Shown here: in pieces, positions 1 to 8,444 of the stretch | How the letters are laid out: each line of letters opens with the position of its first letter | How positions within the stretch are numbered: position 1 is the first letter of the stretch | IMG/VR virus record: IMGVR_UViG_3300031707_000144 | Location: 1 to 26,920 of that record | Reading direction: 5' to 3' (one strand) | Length of the DNA: 26,920 nt | From: a virus | The notes under the pieces: model-generated | The model's input: the letters and a program-made list of their open reading frames with translations, nothing else | Told to the model about the DNA's origin: nothing | Databases searched by the model: none | Position numbers and translations under genes: made by a program

Positions 1-68
1 CCTGAACTATTTGGGATTGGTTGTTCATCCGTGTTTAGGATGACATTGTTTAAAGTTTTAATTTTCAT
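1..68 (-). CDS. Partial CDS, N-terminus of an unidentified late protein
   Basis: An ATG at 68 opens a frame that runs off the left edge without a stop. The 22 visible residues begin MKIKTLNNVILNTDEQP. It starts 30 bases after the stop of the upstream DNRLRE-like gene, on the same strand, so it probably continues the tail-tip part of the late operon. No clear Shine-Dalgarno site is visible; the leader is A/T-rich, as for other tail genes here. The short N-terminus resembles small phage structural proteins of the MK(I/L)KTLN type, but that is only an impression and no function can be given. Confidence 0.5.
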   Translation of the reverse strand, partial: MKIKTLNNVILNTDEQPIPNSS

Positions 69-98
69 TTTGTTTAAATTTAACTTTGGTTAAGTAAC

Positions 99-863
99 TT
101 ATACTCCATATGTTATATAAACACTTGGTCCTGCCAATTCTCCTGATCTCACTATTTGATGTCCTTCTTTATCCGTAGGGGTACTACCTCCTATATCATA
201 ATAAGAATTTAAAAGTGCAACATATAAATAACTTCCAAAATATGTTGCTATTGCTGATCTTTGTCCTGCCGTATCTGCTATAATAGCGTAGGCATATAAT
301 TCTGGGTCTTCTGGAGGAGAAGTGCTCCATGTACCAAATAAAACACTTGCCACCGTATACGCATCATAATCTGCAGTTGTTAATGTGGTTCCATGGGTTC
401 CAACTACTCCTATGAAATTGGGGTGTGAAGAACCATAGGATGCTGAGATATTAAATTCAAGAGAAGCAGAAAGACAAGTAGCTCCAGATGGTATTGAAGT
501 CAAATCAAATCTCAGAAATGTTCTATATATATAATACTTAGGACTACTCCACTGTACATAACACTCAAAAGCTCCAGTGGTATATGCTGTAGTCCCTGTT
601 CCTGTAGTTCTACAGGTTGTCCAATTAGTACCGTTATAATAAACATGGCCATTATCTATTGATGAATCAAAAACAATATCAAATGGAACCTCATTTGCAT
701 AATTCCTAAAATTTAAAAGTCTATCTTTTGAACCTGCATAAGTAGGATCAAAATACCCTGCTACTGCATCTGCAAAACATTCCACAAGATTGTTTGATGA
801 TGGCACTACAACCGCAGTTACATCAGTCAATTTAAAAGTCGTTGTATCAGGAACTCCTGCCAT
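99..863 (-). CDS. Tail-tip or adhesin-like protein with a DNRLRE/CBM96-like beta-sandwich
   Basis: 254 residues. The middle contains the block YRTFLRFDLTSIPSGATCLS followed by a beta-strand-rich stretch. This is the pattern of DNRLRE/CBM96-type domains, small beta-sandwiches found in surface and carbohydrate-binding proteins. The N-terminal part has FADAVAGYFDPTYAGSKDRL followed by LNFRNY, a block I associate with structural proteins of environmental phages. There is no signal peptide or membrane segment. Its start overlaps the end of the S74 fibre gene by 17 bases, so it is coupled to the fibre genes. I infer an accessory adhesin or fibre-associated protein exposed on the virion. It could also be a minor structural protein with no sugar-binding role. 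Confidence 0.6.
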   Translation of the reverse strand: MAGVPDTTTFKLTDVTAVVVPSSNNLVECFADAVAGYFDPTYAGSKDRLLNFRNYANEVPFDIVFDSSIDNGHVYYNGTNWTTCRTTGTGTTAYTTGAFECYVQWSSPKYYIYRTFLRFDLTSIPSGATCLSASLEFNISASYGSSHPNFIGVVGTHGTTLTTADYDAYTVASVLFGTWSTSPPEDPELYAYAIIADTAGQRSAIATYFGSYLYVALLNSYYDIGGSTPTDKEGHQIVRSGELAGPSVYITYGV

Positions 864-2535
864 TTTTTAATTCTTTTATTGTAAGTTCTAATTCATTTAT
901 TTTCTTGTTCAACTCATGTATTGCCGCATTATTAATTGCTGTGATCCTACTATATGATACCCCATCATTAGGTGCTAATTCTTCTCTGACCTCTCTCACA
1001 TCTTGTGCTATGAATCCTACATGATTATATTCATCCCTACAATCTCTCCAATCAAAAGTAACTGGATTTAATGCTAAAGCCATTTCCAATCCGTTCTCTA
1101 TTGGCTTGATATTCTTTTTTAATCTTGCATCAGAACTTAATATATAATCTGCTGCTGTCCACTTCCCATCTGCTGTCAGATATGCAACACTTGATGAAGC
1201 AGCATAGCAATTTAAGAAATAATATGATCCACTTGTTGCATCAATATCAATTCTTACTCCATGTCCTGTTGATGAATCCTGATCAAAAAACCCAACATAT
1301 TTACTTGCCTCATTCAAATAAACCTGAAATTTATAGGATGTGCTTGGATTCACACCTACACCAACATACCCACCATAATCTAATCCAATCCTATTTACTG
1401 CCGTTGCTGTTGATAATGTTCCACAAGCCAGATATAATGTACCAGAAGTAGTATTATAACCAACACACATAGCACTTGAACCTGTACCAGTGTACAATAA
1501 TGCCAATTCTGATGCTGTGATACCAAATTGAGTACCAGTATATCCTGTACCAAATGCCATCAGATATACATATGGTCCATTTGTTGCACTGGCAACAAGG
1601 GTCGCTCTGGCTGCTACTCCGGACTCATCGGAATTATGTGCCTGAATATTCACATCACCATTATAGGACTGATTATTATATAGTCTATAAGTTGATGTAT
1701 TATATGTTAATGCGGCATTACCAGTAATCGAATTCGTACCATCCCAAAATGCAAGATATGTACTTGTAGATGCTCCAATTACTACATTATCAGCTCTTTT
1801 AATTTTATAACTATCAGAGGCATCACAAAATAATATTTCACCATCAAGAGCATCCGCATTACTAAGAGCACTATTTAACAATCTGATAGATGCTGTATGA
1901 GTTTGCCCTATGTAAATATCACCATCTGTAGATGATCCATCTCCAGCCTCTATATAAACGCTTCCCCCTGTTCCTCCTGGACCACCTTCAATAAAAATTG
2001 CACCTCCCATAGCAGAACTCGAATTGATACCACCACTGATATAAATATCACCAGCATTATAAGAAGCGGAACTAATAGCACCTCCCATTATTATAATATC
2101 ACCGGCACTAACCGTTGTCGTTGCTTGACCTCTAATATACAAATCATAAGCAGAGGAAGTACCATCAGCTATTTTGATTGTACGAGCGGCTCCCGACCCA
2201 AAAGTTACATCCCCAGCTATTCCTAATATGTTACTGCTATTCCAAGTTAAATTAGCTTCTCCCTGAATGGCATTGGCACCAGTTACAGTACAGATGGTAT
2301 TATCTGTACTACCAGAGAGAGCACACCCCCCTGGTGCTACAACCCAAGCTAATCCTGTAGCAGCAGCATCGTCCCTTTTCAAATAATATCCATCAGTACC
2401 TGCAGCAAGTACAGTAGGAATATGACTTGTATCAGCTGAAAGTAGATCACCTTTACTCAGGTGAACAAATTTCTCCGAATACTCCACCAGAGTAGCATGT
2501 ACATTTTGTTCCAATAATAAATCATACTGTGCCAT
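847..2535 (-). CDS. Tail fibre/spike with C-terminal S74 intramolecular chaperone
   Basis: 562 residues. Residues 1-70 are a virion-proximal module (MAQYDLLLEQNVHATLVEYS...) nearly matching the N-terminus of the upstream fibre. The centre is rich in Gly, Ser, Thr and Tyr with short GDIYI/GGAIFIEGG-type repeats, as expected of a trimeric beta-structured shaft. The last ~95 residues match the peptidase S74 chaperone: SSDARLKKNI at 467-476, then NPVTFDW, HVGFIAQDV, and a C-terminal coiled coil (NKKINELELTIKELK). In this family the domain trimerises and folds the fibre, then cuts itself off just before the Ser-Asp. The Ser at 468 and the Lys at 473/474 are present, so self-cleavage is expected. 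The gene starts 5 bases after the upstream fibre stops. Probable role: receptor-binding fibre. Confidence 0.85.
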   Translation of the reverse strand: MAQYDLLLEQNVHATLVEYSEKFVHLSKGDLLSADTSHIPTVLAAGTDGYYLKRDDAAATGLAWVVAPGGCALSGSTDNTICTVTGANAIQGEANLTWNSSNILGIAGDVTFGSGAARTIKIADGTSSAYDLYIRGQATTTVSAGDIIIMGGAISSASYNAGDIYISGGINSSSAMGGAIFIEGGPGGTGGSVYIEAGDGSSTDGDIYIGQTHTASIRLLNSALSNADALDGEILFCDASDSYKIKRADNVVIGASTSTYLAFWDGTNSITGNAALTYNTSTYRLYNNQSYNGDVNIQAHNSDESGVAARATLVASATNGPYVYLMAFGTGYTGTQFGITASELALLYTGTGSSAMCVGYNTTSGTLYLACGTLSTATAVNRIGLDYGGYVGVGVNPSTSYKFQVYLNEASKYVGFFDQDSSTGHGVRIDIDATSGSYYFLNCYAASSSVAYLTADGKWTAADYILSSDARLKKNIKPIENGLEMALALNPVTFDWRDCRDEYNHVGFIAQDVREVREELAPNDGVSYSRITAINNAAIHELNKKINELELTIKELKNGRSS

Positions 2536-2540
2536 ATATT

Positions 2541-4133
2541 TTAAGTCCAGTTAGTCGCTAATGCACAACGTTTCCATGTATTAGTAGCGGTACAGATGTA
2601 TAGATAATGATCATTTTCATATATCTGACCAGCTACACCCGTACTCGTTGGAGTAGTGGGAGCGGTATCAGTTCTCCACATCATAGGCATTAATTGAGTA
2701 TCTGCATCCACCGCTACAATTCCACCAGCAATACGTCCTACGACTGATCCTGCCGCTACGGTCAGGGCAGCTGGAGTATTATCAGTGTCCGCATAAAGAA
2801 CTGTGTATGCATCATACAAGGCTTTTGTAACATAATCCGTTGCCGTTGCCGATGCCATCGTTCCCAATGTAATTCCCAGTACCTGAGTAGCGGAAAGAAC
2901 TTCTGCATTATTAATCTTATAAACAAGCCCAGAACTAAGATTTACACTCTGATTGAATGACCAATTATCATTGGCATTGTCCCAGAGGATGGTTTTATCA
3001 GTAGCTCCTTTCAAGGTAATACCACCACCATCGGCTGTAGTATCAGATGGAACAGCAACACTCCCTATTTCTATATTCTTATCATCTACGGTTAAGGTAG
3101 TGGCATTGATAGTTGTTGTGGTACCATTAACTGTAAGATCACCCGTAACAACCAAATCCTTATTTACCGTGACCGTACCGCCTGAAGCACTACCAAGATT
3201 AACATTCATCGCTGCCGTACCCGCACCAGCCGTAGCAATATTAACATTTGTAGTTGATCCTGTTGCTCCAGCTGTACCAATATTAATGGTTTTTGTTAAG
3301 CCAGTTGTAATTGCCCCAGTAATAAAGTTTGTTGTACTTGCTCCCGTACCATCATATCCAATAGCCAATGTAGTAGCTGCTCCAAAGGCATTAATGGTAG
3401 TTGAAGTGGTATCAAATACATCAAATGAAGCTCCACCAATTACAGAAGTTGTAAATGTTGGAGTTGTTCCTAATACCAAGGTTGTGCCTGATCCAGTTGT
3501 GGATGCTGCTGCAATAACCCCACTTCCATTTGTACCTAATGCTACTGCTGATATGATTGGTATATCCAATACACCAACAAGTGTTATAGTAGCATTCGTA
3601 TGCCCAATATTTATGGGAGTTGCCCCAGTTCCTGCCGCAGCAATATTCAAGGTTCCAGTAGTAAGTCCTGCTCCAATAGCTATTGAACCAGTGGTTACTT
3701 CACTCCAAAGATCAGCAGTTGATCCAGTTCCTGCCGCTTTGAGATCATCCAGAGTAAGAGCATTAAATGTGGCATCTTTTGCCTGTATATCAGCATACGT
3801 AGCACCACCACTAACCTTAACATCAAACTTGGAAGCTGATGCCGCTGTAAGTTCAATTGCAAACGTATCACTATCCAAATGAAATATCGTTTCGGTAGTG
3901 CCAGTGTCTGTATTCTGAGTATGCCCACCAGCAATAACCTGCCAAGCAAGACCAGTTGCAGCGGCATCACTCCTTACGAGCATATACCCATCTGTTCCTG
4001 CCGATAGAACAGTAGGGGTGTGATCTGTAGCAGCCGATAACAAATCACCTTTGTTTAAATGCACAATCTTCTCTGACCATTCTGTCAAAGTAGCATGTAC
4101 ATTTTGGATTAATAAAACATCATACTGTGCCAT
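2541..4133 (-). CDS. Tail fibre protein, repeat-rich shaft
   Basis: 530 residues. Residues 1-70 (MAQYDVLLIQNVHATLTEWS...DAAATGLAW) are shared with the downstream S74 fibre and probably form the attachment module. A long Gly/Thr/Ala-rich region follows, with imperfect repeats such as TLNIAAAGTGATPINIG and TINIGTAGATGSTTNVNI. Next comes VTGDLTVNGTTTTINATTLT, then VDDKNIEIG and GGGITLKG. I recognise this combination from fibres of aquatic phages. The C-terminus ends YLYICTATNTWKRCAL, a short terminal motif also found in modified form in the fibre-like gene at 4423-5331. There is no S74 domain. The long antisense frame opposite this gene is a by-product of its repetitive composition. Role: structural fibre or side fibre; the receptor is unknown. 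Confidence 0.8.
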   Translation of the reverse strand: MAQYDVLLIQNVHATLTEWSEKIVHLNKGDLLSAATDHTPTVLSAGTDGYMLVRSDAAATGLAWQVIAGGHTQNTDTGTTETIFHLDSDTFAIELTAASASKFDVKVSGGATYADIQAKDATFNALTLDDLKAAGTGSTADLWSEVTTGSIAIGAGLTTGTLNIAAAGTGATPINIGHTNATITLVGVLDIPIISAVALGTNGSGVIAAASTTGSGTTLVLGTTPTFTTSVIGGASFDVFDTTSTTINAFGAATTLAIGYDGTGASTTNFITGAITTGLTKTINIGTAGATGSTTNVNIATAGAGTAAMNVNLGSASGGTVTVNKDLVVTGDLTVNGTTTTINATTLTVDDKNIEIGSVAVPSDTTADGGGITLKGATDKTILWDNANDNWSFNQSVNLSSGLVYKINNAEVLSATQVLGITLGTMASATATDYVTKALYDAYTVLYADTDNTPAALTVAAGSVVGRIAGGIVAVDADTQLMPMMWRTDTAPTTPTSTGVAGQIYENDHYLYICTATNTWKRCALATNWT

Positions 4134-4149
4134 AATTTTTAGTTTTTAA

Positions 4150-4410
4150 TTATTTAGGGTATAGATTAAACGGTATTGATATGTTTTCCTTTGTTTGTAA
4201 TGCCAATTCCACAATCTTAACAATGTCAGATGGAGTAAGTATAACTCCACACATCAACTCATGTTCCTCACAGAGAGTTTCAATTTGCTTCTTCACATCC
4301 TCCACCATTTCTTTTTCTTCCTGCTCTACCTGTTTGAGTTCTTCTTCAATCTTTTTAGCCACTGCTATGGAATCTTCCAATTTCTTACGAATGTTTTTAC
4401 TTTTTGCCAT
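4150..4410 (-). CDS. Small coiled-coil protein between fibre genes
   Basis: 86 residues, start ATG at 4410. The first half is very rich in Lys and Glu with a heptad-like pattern (KKLEDSIAVAKKIEEELKQV), predicting a long helix or coiled coil. The second half is more hydrophobic and compact (LTPSDIVKIVELALQTKENI). It has two Cys near the centre (LCEEHELMC). I do not recognise the family. It lies between two fibre-like genes with 12 to 16 base gaps, so it is co-expressed with them. It could be a fibre assembly chaperone or a minor tail component; the sequence does not decide. The opposite-strand frame here is a shadow. Confidence 0.65.
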   Translation of the reverse strand: MAKSKNIRKKLEDSIAVAKKIEEELKQVEQEEKEMVEDVKKQIETLCEEHELMCGVILTPSDIVKIVELALQTKENISIPFNLYPK

Positions 4411-4422
4411 GATTTTAAATTT

Positions 4423-5331
4423 TTAAGGAGACTGCATTAATGCTGTTTTTTTCCATGTTGCTGCTCCAGCCCCACCCGTAGCAACACAGATATATATATA
4501 ATCATCGTCAATTGATCGTTGTCCAACTGTTCCAGCATCTGAGGATGAATACTTTGACCCCCAAGTAATATAAAGAAAACTGGAGGCATTGTAACTACTA
4601 TTTGCCAATTCACCCCCTGCTGTAAGAGTTGGGAAATTACCTTCCGTAGGAGTACCCACTATTGAAATATAATCAGAGTCATGGTAGTGAGTAGCTGGAG
4701 TTTGAGCATCAGCCAATACTCCACTTAATCCAGCCACTGATATTTCATCCGATCCTCCATTTTCATGGGTATCATTATGTGCATCGGGAATACCTGCCGT
4801 AGGAATATCATACCAACCACGCACCCCGGAACTATTCGTTCCATATAGTTTACTATTTCCCGGAGCAGATACATCACCAACCAAATTAACATTATTAGAT
4901 GAATCATCATCAATAGAATATCGGAATGTGTAAGTTTCTCCTGCCCCATAATTTAGATGAGCAAAACCTGATACAGAACCACTCCCATTAATACTTCCTT
5001 TTAAGAAATCACAATATGTCCGTCCAGTACCTGTAACTGTGGTTTTCCCATTAATCAAACCTCTGGCTAATTTTGTAGCTGTATCAACTAATACACCTGT
5101 AACTGTGGCTTCTCCACTACATAAATATGACGCTAATTTACCATCCCAAATAATGTTTGTCCAGTGAACCCTAGAACTATGATATGAAGATAATTGATTT
5201 TTAGTATAATAATTAGATAAGTCCGTAGGTGGAGTGGAAAGAACCTTTCCACCTGCAGTATGCTGGACAACTCCAATTCCAGTTACATCCCACGGAACAT
5301 ATTCTAAATATTTATAAATGTATATTGCCAT
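4423..5331 (-). CDS. Fibre-like tail-tip protein with short glycine repeats
   Basis: 302 residues. Residues ~60-115 hold three spaced copies of a short motif: GEATVTG, NGKTTVTG and NGSGSVSG. Such motifs are common in phage fibre and baseplate-associated proteins. Further on, DTHENGGSDEISVAGLSG and then ADAQTPATH form the widespread phage structural motif in which a G-G-S-D-E-I block precedes LSG and a D-x-QTP-x-H block. The C-terminal end has YIYICVATGG...WKKTAL, like the end of the fibre at 2541-4133. No enzymatic motif or signal peptide is seen. It follows the hub gene after 11 bases, so it may link the hub to the fibres. The link is inferred from gene order and motif sharing. Confidence 0.65.
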   Translation of the reverse strand: MAIYIYKYLEYVPWDVTGIGVVQHTAGGKVLSTPPTDLSNYYTKNQLSSYHSSRVHWTNIIWDGKLASYLCSGEATVTGVLVDTATKLARGLINGKTTVTGTGRTYCDFLKGSINGSGSVSGFAHLNYGAGETYTFRYSIDDDSSNNVNLVGDVSAPGNSKLYGTNSSGVRGWYDIPTAGIPDAHNDTHENGGSDEISVAGLSGVLADAQTPATHYHDSDYISIVGTPTEGNFPTLTAGGELANSSYNASSFLYITWGSKYSSSDAGTVGQRSIDDDYIYICVATGGAGAATWKKTALMQSP

Positions 5332-5343
5332 ATCTTCATTATG

Positions 5344-8300
5344 TTATGGTGTCCAATTATAATTCTTAAACGTACTCCATGCACTTTGATCAGTAGGATT
5401 ATAGGCACATACTCTAAAATGAACAGTTTGTGCAGAATCAGCACTTGGATTCTGCTCTATTACACAATTTGTATTGACCCCATGCCACACTTGATGCCAA
5501 GCATTAACCCATCTTCCACCCGTACCAAGAATTGGTGGAAAATAAAATGGTTCCTGTTCTACTCTATAACCAATCATTCCGCCTTCTACAGGTTCCCATG
5601 ACAAATGAATTGGGTGTCTATATCCACTGGTTTCCATCCAGCATGAACTCCAAATGGGAGTAGCAGGAGTAGGATATATAATTTCTCCTTCTTCATCATA
5701 TTCTACCCCATCCACTATGACATTCTCTTCTGAATACTCCTCTGCTTCTATATCATATGTCCCATTTACCAAGTCCCAAGTAAATCCATTTAACAGGAAT
5801 GAAATTACTGTGCCATATTCATCCATAATAGTATCATCCGTTAGGACTGCAAATGGTTTAAATATATTATCAGATAGTATCTTTCCTTTCAATCGGTGAA
5901 TAGTCCTACCATATTTCCGAAACTTACATTTTGCCAGTACTTCATACAATGGAACAGAAGTAACAGAATTTTCTGATGACCACAACTTCGTCCTATCAAT
6001 ACCATCTTCACCTAACAAAAGAGCATTCCCATAATTCATGTTATCCAAATCAAATAAATACAAATCAATCTCCTGAGTCTTTATAAAATCCTTATTTATG
6101 ACATATGTAATCTTATTGGTTATTTCTTCAGTGTTTACGGTTACTGCTATATCTCCCAAATAATATTCAGAGAAGCAAATACACTCATATGCAACATCTG
6201 CGTGACGAGGATCATACTTTTGTACTGGAGTCCATCGAGGGGGTAAAAAGTTTATTATGAACAATTGATATTCAGGACTACCCAGTACTGCCCAAAGACC
6301 ATCATTGCGTGGGGCATATGTAGTATTACCACCATATACTCGAACAGGCATACTTTCCAATGGTATTTCCAAATTAAAATCCCACTTCCTTGGCTCTCCA
6401 AGATGAACATCAAATAATTGACTAATCCTACAATATTTGAAGGAATATCCTTCAATAATATAAAATGAGTCTTTAGGAAATATATTTATCATCACTTCAT
6501 CTGAGTCATATCCATACACATCCGAACCAACACCACCTGCAGTACCAATTTTTCCTCCTACAGTCATTAATGCCCCATCATATGTGCCCCCAACAATTTT
6601 AATAACTATGTCAAGTGCTAAATCACAGGCAGAAGTAGGAAGGTTATCTGCTCCCATACTATAATTTATGGTTAGCGTAGTCTCCGCTGAATCAGGTTTC
6701 TTATTAGGGTACACCGCAAATTTATAACTCCAACCACATAATCTTGCTCCCGGAAAAGAAGTATCACTAATCGTTGCATGAACCCACTGAGCAATATCAT
6801 ACATATCTTCTCCTGATGTTATATCAGTAAGATGATCATCAGCATACCAAGTTCTGTATTCCATATCTTCTCCATTTGGCCAATTTACCAATTTAACATA
6901 AATGTTATCAGCAGATGGCCAACTATTGGCTACAAGAGAATCCAGTTTTTGATCTCTCAAATTTAGTATTAAGGTATGCAATCCTGAATCATATTCAACC
7001 ATTTGACTACAATCCACATATTCCCAATCTCCATCCTGTTTGTTTAGTGTTTGTTTTAATGAATTTGTTACTGATACTATCACCGTATCTATATCAGGGT
7101 CAGGTTCACTTGGCACTCCAAGTAATTTATTTCCTGATCCATTCACTGTTATATTAGCTGTTCCATAGGCTCCAGTGAGTGTAATGGATTGTACTTTAGC
7201 GGTTTTATTAGTATGAGTTTGGATATGTGCAATTGTTACATCAAGACTACCTGTCATATGTTGATGATTAGTATTAAGTGCCCCATCCCTCTCAATTTGA
7301 ACATACCATCCATCCCCATCTTCATTATAAGATAATGTATTTCCTGAAGCAGCAAATTGTGTACTCCAATTCGTTACAAATGAAGAACAGGTTAGCTCTG
7401 GATCACCAATAGCTGAACTCATTATCCCTAAAGAATAAGAACAAAGAATTTTTAGCACTCCGGTAGAACTATTAGGGTATACTCGATCTATCGCATTCGT
7501 TCCAGGAGTATAACTTGAAGTAGGAGAATTAACTGTTCCAGCCAAATCACCAGTAGCATTTGCAATGGTAGGAGTCGTAAAATTAAAATATCCACCAAAT
7601 ATTATACTGACTCCACTATTAAACACTGCCACACTTTCATCATTATATAAAGAAGTATAATGATCATTAACGAACTGCCGTGCTGTAGAAGCAAGATCAT
7701 TAATAACTTCCTGTCCATATGTAACCCAGGTACCATCACGGGTAATATCTTCCTGACGTTCAAGCACCCATTTATTATTATAAGAGTACAAGAAAGCACT
7801 GAATGATTTAAGGGCTTTATTTATCTCATCATAAAGATTATCAATTGTATAGGCATCACTGAAAAACATAGAACTCTGAACATACGTTTGATCCAACCAA
7901 GTATCATCAATCTCTTTTGTCATTGAATCTTCAAATAATGTAGAATTAACAAATAGATTGAAATCAAAATTAGTGACCTGAAGTAATTCCCTAACAAGTT
8001 GATGCAATTGAACTACGCCATTTGTAGAGAATAATAATTTTGAATACTGTCCCTCTACCCTATGTAAATAATCTGTAAATTGTAAAGTTACTTGAGCAAA
8101 TGGTAATAACTGCCGTTCATTTACATCACAAATGGAGAACCCTTTAAATACTGGTTGAGAATTATACTCTATGGTACAATAAAATTCTTTTTCAGTAGAA
8201 AGCAATAAATCTTCCAAATAAGACATCTCCTCTGTATCAGCTATGACCACAATCTTTGCACCCTTACCAATAATTGGGGTGTCATCATCAGTATAACTAC

Positions 8301-8442
8301 TTTCAATAGTCACTTCAGATGTTCTTAGATTGGTAACACCCAAATCATAATCCACCCGGTAAATCTTTACTGATACTAATTTACCAAAGTAATTATAAAA
8401 GTCCGACTGGTATTTAAGTCCATAATCTGATAACTCTGCCAT
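5344..8442 (-). CDS. Large tail-tip/baseplate hub-like protein
   Basis: 1032 residues, starting 2 bases after the tape-measure stop. This is where distal tail and hub proteins are encoded in siphoviruses. The N-terminal ~150 residues (LKYQSDFYNYFGKLVSVKIY, ..VFKGFSICDVNERQ.., ..VTLQFTDYLHRVEG) look like the ring-forming start of hub proteins in Bacteroidota phages: an element contacting the tube, then a 'KGF...D...' strand pair. The middle is long and strand-rich with no motif I can name. The C-terminal ~110 residues (HLSWEPVEGGMIGYRVEQEP ... VHFRVCAYNP) have the W...GY.V and F.V.AYN spacing of a fibronectin type III-like domain, often surface-exposed on tail tips. No separate Dit gene is seen, so one protein may do both jobs. 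No peptidase motif was recognised. Confidence 0.7.
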   Translation of the reverse strand: MAELSDYGLKYQSDFYNYFGKLVSVKIYRVDYDLGVTNLRTSEVTIESSYTDDDTPIIGKGAKIVVIADTEEMSYLEDLLLSTEKEFYCTIEYNSQPVFKGFSICDVNERQLLPFAQVTLQFTDYLHRVEGQYSKLLFSTNGVVQLHQLVRELLQVTNFDFNLFVNSTLFEDSMTKEIDDTWLDQTYVQSSMFFSDAYTIDNLYDEINKALKSFSAFLYSYNNKWVLERQEDITRDGTWVTYGQEVINDLASTARQFVNDHYTSLYNDESVAVFNSGVSIIFGGYFNFTTPTIANATGDLAGTVNSPTSSYTPGTNAIDRVYPNSSTGVLKILCSYSLGIMSSAIGDPELTCSSFVTNWSTQFAASGNTLSYNEDGDGWYVQIERDGALNTNHQHMTGSLDVTIAHIQTHTNKTAKVQSITLTGAYGTANITVNGSGNKLLGVPSEPDPDIDTVIVSVTNSLKQTLNKQDGDWEYVDCSQMVEYDSGLHTLILNLRDQKLDSLVANSWPSADNIYVKLVNWPNGEDMEYRTWYADDHLTDITSGEDMYDIAQWVHATISDTSFPGARLCGWSYKFAVYPNKKPDSAETTLTINYSMGADNLPTSACDLALDIVIKIVGGTYDGALMTVGGKIGTAGGVGSDVYGYDSDEVMINIFPKDSFYIIEGYSFKYCRISQLFDVHLGEPRKWDFNLEIPLESMPVRVYGGNTTYAPRNDGLWAVLGSPEYQLFIINFLPPRWTPVQKYDPRHADVAYECICFSEYYLGDIAVTVNTEEITNKITYVINKDFIKTQEIDLYLFDLDNMNYGNALLLGEDGIDRTKLWSSENSVTSVPLYEVLAKCKFRKYGRTIHRLKGKILSDNIFKPFAVLTDDTIMDEYGTVISFLLNGFTWDLVNGTYDIEAEEYSEENVIVDGVEYDEEGEIIYPTPATPIWSSCWMETSGYRHPIHLSWEPVEGGMIGYRVEQEPFYFPPILGTGGRWVNAWHQVWHGVNTNCVIEQNPSADSAQTVHFRVCAYNPTDQSAWSTFKNYNWTP

Positions 8443-8444
8443 GA

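Noticed and set aside
2953-3882. 309-codon open frame on the plus strand
   Set aside because: It lies wholly opposite the repeat-rich fibre gene at 2541-4133. Its Val/Ala/Pro-rich translation is what the complement of Thr/Gly/Ala repeats gives, and it has no ribosome site or recognisable motif.
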